A stretch of DNA of 62,668 nucleotides from Flavobacteriales bacterium (GTDB lineage Bacteria > Bacteroidota > Bacteroidia > Flavobacteriales_C > GCA-002722245): contig JAHEZM010000019.1 of NCBI GenBank assembly GCA_023251075.1, positions 1-62,668 of the forward strand, written 5' to 3'. This document shows, piece by piece, positions 44,616 to 53,658 of the stretch (positions within the stretch are counted from its first letter, which is position 1; every line of letters begins with the position of its first letter). Under the pieces are notes generated by a model. That model searched no databases, was not told the DNA's origin, and saw only the letters and a program-made list of their open reading frames with translations. The position numbers and the translations under genes are program-made.

Positions 44616-45396
44616 ATTCATTCAGAAACAAATTAAAAACCAACCTCAGTTCGGAATTATTTTAGGTACCGGATTGGGTGGTTTGGTAAAAGAAATTGAA
44701 ATAGAAGTTTCTATTGATTACCATTCCATACCTGATTTTCCGGTATCCACAGTAGAAAGTCATAGCGGTAAATTAATCTTTGGAACATTGGCTGGTAAAA
44801 ATGTGGTGGCTATGCAAGGTCGCTTCCATTTTTATGAAGGTTATAGTATGGAGGATATTGTGCTGTCTGTTAGGGTAATGAAGTTGTTGGGTATCGAAAA
44901 GCTTTTGGTTTCAAATGCTTGCGGAGGAATTAATCCTAATTTCCAAAAAGGTGATTTATGTATTATCAACGACCATATTAATCTTTTTCCTACTAATCCT
45001 CTCATAGGTGCAAATATCAATGAGCTGGGACCACGATTTCCCGATATGAGCGCTCCCTACGATAAAACCTTGATAGCCAAGGGAAATGCTGTTGCTTTAC
45101 AATTGGGAATTACTGCAAGAAATGGCGTATATGCAGGAGTATCCGGCCCTATGCTTGAATCTCCTGCAGAATATAAGTATTTAAGAGCTATTGGAGCCGA
45201 TACAGTGGGAATGTCAACTATTCCCGAAATTATTGCTGCTCGCCATATGAGTCTGCCATGTTTCGCTTGTTCGATTGTTACTGATGTTTGTTATGGTGAA
45301 ATCGTTCCGGTTTCTTTGGAAGAAATTATCGCCATCGCGAGTAAAGCAGAACCAAAATTAACTTCGTTATTTAAAAATTTAATCGCTTCCTTATGA
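44569..45396 (+). CDS. Purine-nucleoside phosphorylase (trimeric, class I)
   Basis: Phosphorolysis of purine nucleosides to free base and ribose-1-phosphate. It has 275 residues, the usual length. Motifs: GIILGTGLGGL phosphate loop, QGRFHFYEGY, SNACGGINPNF and VGMSTIPEIIAARH. The NACGG motif and length fit PNP rather than MTA phosphorylase. No start downstream of 44569 would keep the phosphate loop and N-terminal helix, so the 47-base overlap with lpxK is real. It overlaps the Nif3 gene by four bases (ATGA). Confidence 0.92.
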   Translation: MTKSSNSFQRIKLTAEFIQKQIKNQPQFGIILGTGLGGLVKEIEIEVSIDYHSIPDFPVSTVESHSGKLIFGTLAGKNVVAMQGRFHFYEGYSMEDIVLSVRVMKLLGIEKLLVSNACGGINPNFQKGDLCIINDHINLFPTNPLIGANINELGPRFPDMSAPYDKTLIAKGNAVALQLGITARNGVYAGVSGPMLESPAEYKYLRAIGADTVGMSTIPEIIAARHMSLPCFACSIVTDVCYGEIVPVSLEEIIAIASKAEPKLTSLFKNLIASL

Positions 45397-46181
45397 CTTA
45401 TACTATTGGTCAGATTACTGAATACTTAGAAGGTTTGGCGCCTCTTAACTTACAGGAGAGTTACGATAATTGTGGTTTGTTGATGGGTGATAAAAACACC
45501 TTAGTGAAATCAGCATTGATTACTTTGGACTGTACTGAGGAAATAATTCGGGAGGCTATTGCTGAAGGAGCAAATCTTATTATTGCCCATCATCCATTAA
45601 TTTTTTCGGGTTTAAAAAAAATAACCAATGAAACTTATATAGAGCGAACAGTGGCTTTAGCCATTAAAAATGATATTGCAGTTTATGCATTACATACCAA
45701 TCTCGATAATGTAATACATGGTGTAAATGCTAAAATTTGTGATGTACTTCATCTGGAAAACAGAAAAATACTTTTGTGCAAAAAGGGAAGTACAGATAGC
45801 GGTTCCGGTATGATAGGAGAACTGAAAAGTGCTGAAAAAACAGAAGATTTTTTATTTAGGATTAAAAGTTCTTTTGGAGCAGGTTCTTTAAGACATACTG
45901 TTGTGCTGAAAGATAAGGTTCAAAAGATTGCGCTTTGTGGCGGTTCTGGTAGTTTTTTGCTGAAAGAAGCCATGAAACAGGGAGCTGATGTATTCATCAG
46001 CTCTGATTTTAAATACCATCAGTTCTTTGATTCTGAAAACCAAATAGTTATTGCCGATATCGGACATTATGAAGCGGAAAAATTCACTAAAGAGCTGATT
46101 TATGATTTTCTTAGGGAAAAATTTCCTACTTTTGCTCTCCGTTTATCCAAAATAAACACGAATCCGATAAATTATTTATAA
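45393..46181 (+). CDS. Nif3-like dinuclear metal-centre protein
   Basis: Nif3/YbgI-family protein of 262 residues. Metal ligands appear in IIAHHPLIFSG, YALHTNLDN and IADIGHYEAEKFT. Many Bacteroidota Nif3 proteins are about 365 residues, with a PII-like insert in the middle; here the insert is absent and the protein has the compact bacterial length. It ends in the common C-terminus NTNPINYL. The biochemical role is debated (GTP cyclohydrolase I type 2 in some reports). The zinc-ribbon gene follows three bases later. Confidence 0.9.
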   Translation: MTYTIGQITEYLEGLAPLNLQESYDNCGLLMGDKNTLVKSALITLDCTEEIIREAIAEGANLIIAHHPLIFSGLKKITNETYIERTVALAIKNDIAVYALHTNLDNVIHGVNAKICDVLHLENRKILLCKKGSTDSGSGMIGELKSAEKTEDFLFRIKSSFGAGSLRHTVVLKDKVQKIALCGGSGSFLLKEAMKQGADVFISSDFKYHQFFDSENQIVIADIGHYEAEKFTKELIYDFLREKFPTFALRLSKINTNPINYL

Positions 46182-46184
46182 GAT

Positions 46185-46976
46185 ATGGCAAAAGGAACAG
46201 CAGCAAAGGACGTCGCAGTAGAAGAGAAATTAGTGGCTCTTTACAACTTGCAACAAATTGATTCTAAAATAGATAAAATTAAAATCGTTAGAGGTGAACT
46301 TCCCTTGGAAGTACGTGATTTGGAAGATGAATTGGCTGGTTTGGAAACTCGTGTAGCTAATTTAAGCGAAGAGGCTAAAAACATGGATAAAGAGATTGCC
46401 AACAAAAAAATCACCATGAAAGATGCGGAAGCATTGATCAAAAAATACGAAGGTCAGCAAAGTAAAGTTAGAAACAATAGAGAGTTCGATTCTTTATCGA
46501 AAGAAATTGAATTCCAAAATTTGGAAATTGAGTTGGCTAAAAAAAGAATTAAAGAGTTCTCTGCTACAATAGATGCGAAGAAAGATGTTGTTAATGAAGC
46601 GAAAAAGCTTTTGGCAATGAGAAAAGAGGATTTAGTGAATAAGAAGAAAGAATTGGATGAGATTGTTGAAGAAACTCAAAAAGAAGAAGAAGACTTATTG
46701 AAAAAATCTAAAAAAGCAGAATCTCAAATAGAAGAAAGATTAATTTTGGCCTACAAAAGAATTAGAACTAATGCTAGAAATGGTTTAGCAGTTGTTCCGG
46801 TTCAAAGAGATGCTTGTGGGGGTTGCTTCAATAAAATTCCACCACAAAGACAATTAGATATCAGAATGAGAAAAAAAATTATCGTATGTGAACACTGCGG
46901 TAGAGTTTTAGTGGATGCTGAGTTAGCGGGTATCAAAGAAGAAAAAGTTGCTCCGGCAATCCAAGATCAGGATTAA
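46185..46976 (+). CDS. Coiled-coil protein with C4-type zinc ribbon
   Basis: A 263-residue cytoplasmic protein. A long antiparallel coiled coil (about 15-195) is followed by a C-terminal zinc ribbon with CGGC and CEHCG (about 204-240), the layout of the CT398/FlgO-like C4 zinc-ribbon family. It is regularly next to nif3 in many bacteria. It may bind nucleic acid, but the function is unproven. It is the last gene of the lpxK operon, followed by a terminator at 46999. Confidence 0.88.
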   Translation: MAKGTAAKDVAVEEKLVALYNLQQIDSKIDKIKIVRGELPLEVRDLEDELAGLETRVANLSEEAKNMDKEIANKKITMKDAEALIKKYEGQQSKVRNNREFDSLSKEIEFQNLEIELAKKRIKEFSATIDAKKDVVNEAKKLLAMRKEDLVNKKKELDEIVEETQKEEEDLLKKSKKAESQIEERLILAYKRIRTNARNGLAVVPVQRDACGGCFNKIPPQRQLDIRMRKKIIVCEHCGRVLVDAELAGIKEEKVAPAIQDQD

Positions 46977-46998
46977 GATATAAATGTTGATACAGAAG

Positions 46999-47027
46999 GC
47001 CTTTCGTAAATTACGAAAGGCTTTTTT
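46999..47027 (+). terminator. Terminator of the lpxK-PNP-nif3-zinc ribbon operon
   Basis: GCCTTTCGTAA pairs with TTACGAAAGGC (central bases form the loop), then six T. Confidence 0.9.
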
Positions 47028-47125
47028 GTTTTCAAATCGTTCATTAAATGATAAAGTTTTGTAACGCTAAGCTATCATCGGTATTATGAATTCAAATTTC
47101 ATAATAATTTAAAAATTCTGGTGAT

Positions 47126-47980
47126 ATGAATTCTAATTACAAAATTCCACATGTGTTAATATTGCTTATTATTAGCAGTACTCTTGCTTTCTCTCAACCA
47201 ACTTCTGATTTAAGAGATGGTATTTACACCAAAGAAAATTCTTATTCAAGAAAGAGGGTGGGTTATACTCCCATCCGTGAACTGGACGTAATGTGGTCGA
47301 AAAGAATTTGGAGAACTCTTGATCTTCGGGAGAAAATGAATCACCCTTTGTATTTTCCTACCGAGCCCAACGGAAGCAGAAAATCTTTGTCGCAGGTTGT
47401 TTTGCAAGGAGTAAAAGAAGGAAGTACTGATCTAACAGGATTCACCGCCTACAGTTCGTTGAACGACGAATTCAAAATCCCTTTAAGCAAATCAGAAATT
47501 GATAATATGTTGGTAAAGTATGATACCTCTTATTATGTTAATGATGTAGGAGAGACTGTTGCTGTTCCCACTACTACTCCTTTAGCTCCTGAGTATATTA
47601 AGCGCTATCGCCTGAAAGAAGATTGGTTTTTTGATAAACAACGTTCGGTAATGGATGTTAGAATCATTGGTATTTGTCCGGTGATGGAAAGTTGGGTGGA
47701 TGGAGAATACAGAGGAGAGATGCCTTTGTTTTGGATTTATTTTGATGAAGCGCGACATATATTTTCCAATCAGGAAGTATTCAATAGATACAGCGACTCT
47801 GAGCGTAGAACCTTAGAAGATATTTTTTGGAAACGCTATTTTAGTAGCTATATCTACAAAGAAAGTAATGTTTACGAAAGGCGAATTTCTGAATACAGCA
47901 GCAATTTGGATGCTCTTCTGGAAGCTAAAGAAATTAAAGATGGAATATTTAATATGGAACAGGATTTCTGGGAGTATTAA
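47126..47980 (+). CDS. gldN: GldN/PorN, type IX secretion component
   Basis: Periplasmic protein of the type IX secretion system that forms a ring with GldK under the outer membrane. It has 284 residues with a signal peptide (to LAFSQ). The body is typical of the family: RVGYTPIRELDVMWSKRIWRTLDLREKMN and the signature KEDWFFDKQRSVMDVRIIGICP. In most genomes gldN sits directly after gldK, gldL and gldM; here it stands alone, preceded by a terminator and a zinc-ribbon gene and followed by another terminator. It may be a second copy (GldO-like) or a relocated single copy. Confidence 0.9.
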   Translation: MNSNYKIPHVLILLIISSTLAFSQPTSDLRDGIYTKENSYSRKRVGYTPIRELDVMWSKRIWRTLDLREKMNHPLYFPTEPNGSRKSLSQVVLQGVKEGSTDLTGFTAYSSLNDEFKIPLSKSEIDNMLVKYDTSYYVNDVGETVAVPTTTPLAPEYIKRYRLKEDWFFDKQRSVMDVRIIGICPVMESWVDGEYRGEMPLFWIYFDEARHIFSNQEVFNRYSDSERRTLEDIFWKRYFSSYIYKESNVYERRISEYSSNLDALLEAKEIKDGIFNMEQDFWEY

Positions 47981-47983
47981 AAT

Positions 47984-48017
47984 AAAAATCCCCGGGTAAA
48001 AATCCCCGGGGATTTTT
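47984..48017. terminator. Bidirectional terminator between gldN and the YceI-like gene
   Basis: A perfect 13-bp stem: AAAAATCCCCGGG pairs with CCCGGGGATTTTT around loop TAAAAATC. Confidence 0.93.
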
Positions 48018-48033
48018 ATTTTTCTGTTCTAAA

Positions 48034-48687
48034 TTATTTTTTCTTCGCGTTCAAAGAAATTGATAATTCAATCATATCAGAGATAATATCATTTGGTTTT
48101 ATTCCAGCAACCGATTTACCACCATATTCTATTCCCCATTTGCTTCTGTCAATAGAGAATTTACTATGAGCGATGAAAGTTGAATCGTTACCCGCAGGGA
48201 ATACTTTGTAAGGGAAAGTTACAGAGTTTGCTATTCCCTTAATGGTTAAATTTCCTGTTAACGTTGAGTCAGTAGCACTGGTTAAAATAAATTCAGCCGT
48301 TGGGAATGAATCGGTTTTAAAGAAATCTTTTCCAGATAAATGATCAACTAGTTTTTTGTTGTTTCCTTTATCTTTCAAATCACTATTGGTAATTGATTTC
48401 ATATCAATAGTAAAAGCTCCTTGAGCAATTTTACCAGCGTTGAATCCTAACCATCCTTGAGATAGTTTTAACATTCCTTTGTGACCTTTTACTGGTGAAG
48501 AACCCATCCAGTTTACAGAGCTCAAATCTGTTTGTACCGTAAATGTATCTAGTTTAGGAGCTGTAGTTACACTGTCTTTTTTAATAGGCTCAGCCGGAGC
48601 AGTTACTGCTTCAGGTGCTTGTTCTTCTCCACAAGATGCCAAAGCAAATACAGAAGCTAATGCTAGGGTTTGTAATGTTGTTTTCAT
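48034..48687 (-). CDS. YceI-like domain lipoprotein
   Basis: Envelope protein of 217 residues starting at ATG 48687; the longer frame runs through the promoter. It has a lipoprotein signal (SVFALASC), a short linker rich in Ala, Pro and Thr, then a YceI lipocalin-like domain (SSVNWMGSSPVKGHKGMLKLSQG, LTGNLTIKGIANSVTFPY, DRSKWGI) that binds isoprenoids or other amphiphiles in known members. Follows purB on the same strand but has its own -7 element, so is probably transcribed separately. Confidence 0.9.
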   Translation of the reverse strand: MKTTLQTLALASVFALASCGEEQAPEAVTAPAEPIKKDSVTTAPKLDTFTVQTDLSSVNWMGSSPVKGHKGMLKLSQGWLGFNAGKIAQGAFTIDMKSITNSDLKDKGNNKKLVDHLSGKDFFKTDSFPTAEFILTSATDSTLTGNLTIKGIANSVTFPYKVFPAGNDSTFIAHSKFSIDRSKWGIEYGGKSVAGIKPNDIISDMIELSISLNAKKK

Positions 48688-48717
48688 CGTTTTATTGGGT
48701 TTTATTTTTTTAGTAAA

Positions 48718-48725
48718 CAAATATA
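48718..48725 (-). promoter_or_regulatory. Candidate -7 element for the YceI-like gene
   Basis: The minus strand reads TATATTTG, 30 bases before the ATG. Confidence 0.4.
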
Positions 48726-48753
48726 AATACAAATTCAATTTTTACATCATTAA

Positions 48754-50124
48754 TTAAATTAATGATTGAGTATTATAACCTACATAGTTGTGCGGACTAA
48801 TACCTTTTAATTGCTCTTTTAATTCCATAGATATTTCTAGTGTATCAATGAACTCACTCAAGCTTTGTTGCGTGATTTTCGCATTGGTTCTTGTGAGTCC
48901 TTTCAATGCTTCGTAGGGTTTAGGATATCCTTCTCTTCTTAATATGGTTTGAATGGCTTCCGCAACCACGGCCCAATTTTCTTCCAAATCCGATTTAATT
49001 TTAGCTTCGTTAATAATCAATTTACCTAGTCCTTTTAATGTTGACGCCAAACCAATTAAAGTGTGTGCCATTGGTACACCAATATTTCTTAATACTGTGC
49101 TATCGGTTAAATCTCTCTGTAATCTTGAAATAGGAAGTTTTCCAGCCATGAATTCAAATCCGCTATTTGCTATTCCTAAGTTTCCTTCAGAATTTTCAAA
49201 GTCGATTGGATTTACTTTGTGAGGCATGGCAGAAGATCCTACCTCTCCTTCTTTTAATTGTTGTTTGAAATAATCTACGGAGATGTAAGCCCACATATCT
49301 CTGTCTAAATCGATGAGCACATTATTGATTCTTTTTAAAGCATCGAATAATGAAGCCATATTGTCGTAATGTTCAATTTGTGTAGTGGTTTGAGAACGAT
49401 TTAATCCCAATTGTTTGTTCACAAATTTATTAGAGAAATCTATCCAGTTGCTTTCAGGAAAAGCAACTTTGTGTGCGTTGAAATTTCCTGTGGCTCCGCC
49501 AAATTTCGCGCTAAAGGGTATATTTTTAAGTTGTTTTAATTGCTCTTCAATTCTTTCTATAAAAACATAAATTTCTTTTCCCATTAAAGTAGGAGAGGCT
49601 GGTTGTCCGTGAGTTCTGGCCAATAAAGTAATATTGCTCCATTGTTTTGCTTGTGTTTTTAATTTCGTTAAAACTTCTTCCAATAATGGGTAATACACTT
49701 TGGTCAACGAATCTTTTATAGATAAAGGAATAGAGGTGTTATTGATATCCTGAGAGGTTAATCCAAAATGGATGAATTCTTTGTATTCAGCAAGATTTAA
49801 AGCATCAAAAGCTTCTTTAATAAAGTATTCAACTGCTTTAACATCATGATTGGTTACCTTTTCTATGTCTTTAATTTTTTGTGCATCGGCAATTGAAAAA
49901 TCAGTGTAAACTTTTCTTAAGGCAGGGTAAATATTTTTACTAACTCCTTTTAGTTGAGGAAGGGGAAGTTCACATAGCGCAATGAAATATTCAACTTCTA
50001 CCAGAACTCGGTAGCGAATCAATGCATATTCCGAGAAATAATCAGCCAATTCGGTTGTTACTCTTCTGTATCGGCCATCAATAGGGGAAATTGCGGTAAG
50101 TTGGGATAGTTCCATTTTTAACAT
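48754..50124 (-). CDS. purB: Adenylosuccinate lyase
   Basis: Purine-biosynthesis lyase acting on SAICAR and adenylosuccinate, releasing fumarate. It has 456 residues, the length of the E. coli-type subclass. It begins LTAISPIDGRYR, with the catalytic loop GSSAMPHKVNPIDFEN near residues 290-305, HFGLTSQDINNT and ARTHGQPASPT. The ATG at 50124 is used; a second ATG three codons in is possible. A -7 element ends only 10 bases upstream. Confidence 0.96.
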   Translation of the reverse strand: MLKMELSQLTAISPIDGRYRRVTTELADYFSEYALIRYRVLVEVEYFIALCELPLPQLKGVSKNIYPALRKVYTDFSIADAQKIKDIEKVTNHDVKAVEYFIKEAFDALNLAEYKEFIHFGLTSQDINNTSIPLSIKDSLTKVYYPLLEEVLTKLKTQAKQWSNITLLARTHGQPASPTLMGKEIYVFIERIEEQLKQLKNIPFSAKFGGATGNFNAHKVAFPESNWIDFSNKFVNKQLGLNRSQTTTQIEHYDNMASLFDALKRINNVLIDLDRDMWAYISVDYFKQQLKEGEVGSSAMPHKVNPIDFENSEGNLGIANSGFEFMAGKLPISRLQRDLTDSTVLRNIGVPMAHTLIGLASTLKGLGKLIINEAKIKSDLEENWAVVAEAIQTILRREGYPKPYEALKGLTRTNAKITQQSLSEFIDTLEISMELKEQLKGISPHNYVGYNTQSLI

Positions 50125-50134
50125 GATTAGGTTG

Positions 50135-50142
50135 CAAATGTA
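50135..50142 (-). promoter_or_regulatory. Candidate -7 element for purB
   Basis: The minus strand reads TACATTTG. It lies 10 bases before the purB ATG, so the leader would be about five to seven bases. Confidence 0.4.
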
Positions 50143-50352
50143 GCAATTTGAAAAATAGTTTGATTTTTTTGGTGATCTTTTAATTGGACTTGCCAGATTT
50201 GACTAGATAATAAGTTAAGGGAAATTTGAAACAAATCAATATCTTATATAAAATGAAAAACAGAGAAAAATTACAGTGATTTTTTTGTACAACATCAGTA
50301 AAATATTTTTTCTTGCGTCGAAAATCAATATAATTTCTATTTCGATTGGCTT

Positions 50353-50360
50353 TATATTTG
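50353..50360 (+). promoter_or_regulatory. Candidate -7 element for the glycine-rich protein gene
   Basis: TATATTTG, 28 bases before the ATG at 50389. Confidence 0.4.
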
Positions 50361-50388
50361 ATGCACGATTTATTTTAAACTACATCCC

Positions 50389-51201
50389 ATGCATTTAACA
50401 AAAATAATCGTACTATTTACCTTCTTACATCTTGCTTCTTTTTCTCAAAATAACAGACGTGTAGGAGATTTAGATAGCACTTTATCCACTAAGTGGAAAA
50501 ACCTTAGCATTGATTCTGACATTTTTAAAGTGAATTTTAGTGGTGCCGATGGAGCAATTGGGTCAAATGGTTATAGGGGAAATTCAAGTTATAATAATGG
50601 TGGTGACGGAACTGCAGGATCACATGGAGGCAGTGGGTCAAATGGAACAATGGGTGCAGATGTTACCATTTGGTATAGTGTGAAAATATATGAAAAAGAT
50701 ACTTTGGTTTTCTTTCATTTAGCGGGCAACGCAAAGGAGATATGGCAGGTTCAGCAATATGGAAAAGCAAGAGCTCTCATTTCGTCTGCAGGAGGAAGGG
50801 GGGGCGATGGCGGAGAGGGTGGAAAAGGCGGTAACGGCGGAGACTTCAATGAAAAAAATCAGATAGGTAAAGGCGGTGATGGCGGAGATGGCGGACATGC
50901 AGGGAATGGCGGAAATGGAGGAAGGATTCAGGTGGTGACGGATTCAAGTTCGTACAGATATTTTCAACATTTCTCTTTTAATGTAGACGCTGGTTTAGGT
51001 GGTCATGCTGGTATTGCTGGTTCTTCAGGTAGTGATGGAATGGAGAATGCAGAAACTAAAGGAGGTAAAATAATTAATTTTTTGGTACGCTCACATAGCG
51101 GAAGAGATGGGAGAAATGGAATGAATGGTGTGAGTGGAATGAATGGAACAGTTGATTTCAGACTCTTTCCTCTGGTTAGGATTAATGAAGAGTTACAATA
51201 A
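50389..51201 (+). CDS. Secreted glycine-rich collagen-like protein
   Basis: A 270-residue exported protein; signal peptide to LASFSQ. Three glycine-rich blocks follow: about 55-90 (GADGAIGSNGYRGNSS), about 140-185 (GGRGGDGGEGGKGGNGGD, then GKGGDGGDGGHAGNGGNGG) and about 205-260 (GGHAGIAGSSGSDGM, GRDGRNGMNGVSGMNG). Many are Gly-x-y triplets as in collagen-like or PGRS-type sequences. Between them are short beta-rich segments. There is no T9SS C-terminal domain, no membrane helix, and no known family. The blocks look like a surface or matrix protein, but function is unknown. Confidence 0.75.
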   Translation: MHLTKIIVLFTFLHLASFSQNNRRVGDLDSTLSTKWKNLSIDSDIFKVNFSGADGAIGSNGYRGNSSYNNGGDGTAGSHGGSGSNGTMGADVTIWYSVKIYEKDTLVFFHLAGNAKEIWQVQQYGKARALISSAGGRGGDGGEGGKGGNGGDFNEKNQIGKGGDGGDGGHAGNGGNGGRIQVVTDSSSYRYFQHFSFNVDAGLGGHAGIAGSSGSDGMENAETKGGKIINFLVRSHSGRDGRNGMNGVSGMNGTVDFRLFPLVRINEELQ

Positions 51202-51491
51202 CAGATACTCCGTTTTTCAGGAGAATTGAGCAAGAGATCAAGCCACAATATTAATTTTTAAGTAGATTGAAACTTGGTATAACAGAGACTGACAACACTC
51301 TGCTTTAGGGAATTTAACTATCAGTGAATTGGAACAATTAATGAAATTTAAAAATGTCGCTTAACTTTTTTATCCTATTTCTTTGTTACAAGTTTACCGT
51401 AAAACTCCTCGATTAATTTTTTGAACTTAATTGGCTTATAAACGTATTTTGTACTGCAGTTTAATTTTTTTTATTTAGAATAGCAGTTCAA
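51202..51491. other. AT-rich gap before the T9SS cargo gene
   Basis: About 290 bases with no supported ORF, no strong hairpin, and no clean TAnnTTTG element. It presumably contains the promoter of the cargo gene at 51492. Confidence 0.4.
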
Positions 51492-53576
51492 ATGCGTAGG
51501 CTTTATTACTTAATATTTTCTTTACTTCTCTTTTACAGCAGGCTATTGGGGCAAGGTGCCTTGCCGCTTTCACAAAAAGATTTTACTGCCGGAGGAACAA
51601 AAATTGATCGTGCGGCCTCTGTAATGCAAACGCCCAAAGATTATAGTATTGTTTTAGGGGGAACAACTTCGTCGTCTGCTACAGGCGAAGTTACTCCTAT
51701 AAATAAAGGGAAAAGTGATTTTTGGGTGATTCAATATGATAGTAACTATGTCTACAAATGGAATAAAATTTATGGGGGTACTAAGTCGGATACCATGAGT
51801 TTAATGGTAGATAAAGGTGATGGCTCTTATTTGCTGGCAGGTTCTTCTAATTCAGGTGTTGGTGGTGATAAAACCGGTGCATGTAGAGGTGATTATGATT
51901 ACTGGATTGTACGCATTGATAAAAATGGAACTAAAGTTTGGGATGCAACATTTGGGGGGGATAGTACCGACATTCTTACTGGTGCTGAAGCCGATTCTGA
52001 TGGAGGATTTATTTTAGTAGGCTATTCCTTGTCGAAAAAAAGCGGTGATAAATCGGGTATTTCAAGAGGCAATAAAGATTATTGGATAGTTAAATGCAGT
52101 TCTGCAGGTACTAAAATGTGGGATGTAACCATTGGAGGGGATAGTATTGATGTGGCTACTAATGTTATTCTTTTAAAAGGAGGATTTTTGGTAGGTGGGT
52201 ACTCTATCTCAAATATTTCAGGAGAAAAAACAGAGAATAGTTATGGAGGATATGATTATTGGACTTTGTTTATAGACAAGTCGGGTAATTTAGTTTGGCA
52301 AAAAACCTACGGTGGAAATCAGCATGATTTTATGGATGATGCAGTGTTGTGCACTCGTGGCGTAACAGAAATTCTTTTGGGAGGAACTTCAGAATCTTCT
52401 GCCAGTGGAAATAAAAATTCGCCCAACTATGGAATGAAAGATTATTGGATGATTCGAATTGATTCTGTTGGAAGTGTTGTTTGGGAAAGAGATATGGGGG
52501 GAGCTAGTAATGATATTTTTACTGATTGTATTTCAACACTTGAAGGATCTTATGCTATTGCTGGTTATAGCAATTCAGGAGGTGGTCCTGGAAAGGGGGT
52601 TGGAACAAATGGTGGCAGTGATTTTTATTTTTTGAAATTAACCCGAACGGGTGCTGTTTATTGGGAGAAAAATTATGGGGGAGCATTGAACGATACTTGT
52701 TCCTGGGTTTATCAAAATTGCGATAGAGGTTATATCCTTGGCGGATGGTCGAATTCAAATATTGGTTTCGATAAAACAGAAAATTGCAGAGGTCAGGTTG
52801 ATTATTGGGCAGTAAAACTTTGGGTGCCCACTTTACCTGATTTTGGCAATCAAACAATTTGTTTGGGAGCCCCTATGCAATTTACAGATTTAACAAACGT
52901 TTGGCCCGACAAATGGAAGTGGAATTTTGGAGATGCATTCTGTTCTCCCGAAAATAATACTAGCAATGATCAACATCCTTTACATACTTATTCCTATTCT
53001 GGAACTTACGATGTTAAACTAACCGTTAGTGAAGGTTGTCAAAATGATACTGTTGTTTACAAGAAGGTAAATGTTTTAGTGAATAAGGTTTTGGGTAAAA
53101 TGGATTTAGGAGCAGATACCTCTGTGTGTGTGCAACATGAAATTGAATTGTTTAACAAAAAAGATATTCCTGCAGGATCAACTTATCTTTGGAGCACTGG
53201 AGACACCACCCCTTCAATTATTACAGATACTATTGGTTTTTATACATTAACGGTTACCAATGGCCAGTGCAGTGAACAGGATATAGTGGAGGTAGATTAC
53301 TGTCCGGAGATATTTATTCCCAATGCTTTTACTCCCAATGGTGATGGTAAAAACGATTTGTTTTACATCTATGGTGTTGGTTTGCGTGAGGTAGAATACC
53401 TGATTTATGATCGTTGGGGTAATCATTTGTTTACGGGTGTTAGTCAGGATGTAGGATGGGATGGTTATTACAAAGGCGACTTGGTTCAAATTGATGTTTA
53501 TGTTTATAAAGTTAAATACAAGGGAATTAATACTAAGGAGCGAGTGAAGTATGGTAGAGTTACTGTGATACGCTAA
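51492..53576 (+). CDS. T9SS type B cargo: propeller repeats, PKD domain, gliding-type C-terminal sorting domain
   Basis: Secreted protein of 694 residues with signal peptide MRRLYYLIFSLLLFYSRLLGQ. Residues about 30-455 contain about six repeats of about 60-65 residues, each with a D(Y/F)W-x-(I/V)-(R/K) strand and a W-x-x-x-(F/Y/I/M)GG turn (for example DYWIVRIDKNGTKVWDATFGG), and a closing DYWAVKL, as in a six- or seven-bladed beta propeller. A PKD-like domain follows (about 460-530, WNFGD ... HTYSYSGTYDVKLTV). The C-terminus (about 600-694) is a type B sorting domain: FIPNAFTPNGDGKNDLF, YDRWGNHLF, GWDGYYKG. This domain directs export by the type IX system and anchoring at the surface. Confidence 0.9.
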   Translation: MRRLYYLIFSLLLFYSRLLGQGALPLSQKDFTAGGTKIDRAASVMQTPKDYSIVLGGTTSSSATGEVTPINKGKSDFWVIQYDSNYVYKWNKIYGGTKSDTMSLMVDKGDGSYLLAGSSNSGVGGDKTGACRGDYDYWIVRIDKNGTKVWDATFGGDSTDILTGAEADSDGGFILVGYSLSKKSGDKSGISRGNKDYWIVKCSSAGTKMWDVTIGGDSIDVATNVILLKGGFLVGGYSISNISGEKTENSYGGYDYWTLFIDKSGNLVWQKTYGGNQHDFMDDAVLCTRGVTEILLGGTSESSASGNKNSPNYGMKDYWMIRIDSVGSVVWERDMGGASNDIFTDCISTLEGSYAIAGYSNSGGGPGKGVGTNGGSDFYFLKLTRTGAVYWEKNYGGALNDTCSWVYQNCDRGYILGGWSNSNIGFDKTENCRGQVDYWAVKLWVPTLPDFGNQTICLGAPMQFTDLTNVWPDKWKWNFGDAFCSPENNTSNDQHPLHTYSYSGTYDVKLTVSEGCQNDTVVYKKVNVLVNKVLGKMDLGADTSVCVQHEIELFNKKDIPAGSTYLWSTGDTTPSIITDTIGFYTLTVTNGQCSEQDIVEVDYCPEIFIPNAFTPNGDGKNDLFYIYGVGLREVEYLIYDRWGNHLFTGVSQDVGWDGYYKGDLVQIDVYVYKVKYKGINTKERVKYGRVTVIR

Positions 53577-53625
53577 AGGAAGCAAACTTTCCTGAAGCAA
53601 ACTGCCTTAAAGTCGCAAATTTTTA

Positions 53626-53633
53626 TATTTTTG
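53626..53633 (+). promoter_or_regulatory. Candidate -7 element for the PorE-like/holA operon
   Basis: TATTTTTG (TAnnTTTG), 25 bases before the ATG at 53659. Confidence 0.4.
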
Positions 53634-53658
53634 TTATCCCCACTTAAATTTATTTATC

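Noticed and set aside
50520-51160. Repeated GG-rich DNA that looks like a repeat array or CRISPR
   Set aside because: It is codon-periodic Gly-rich coding sequence inside one ORF, with no regular spacers.
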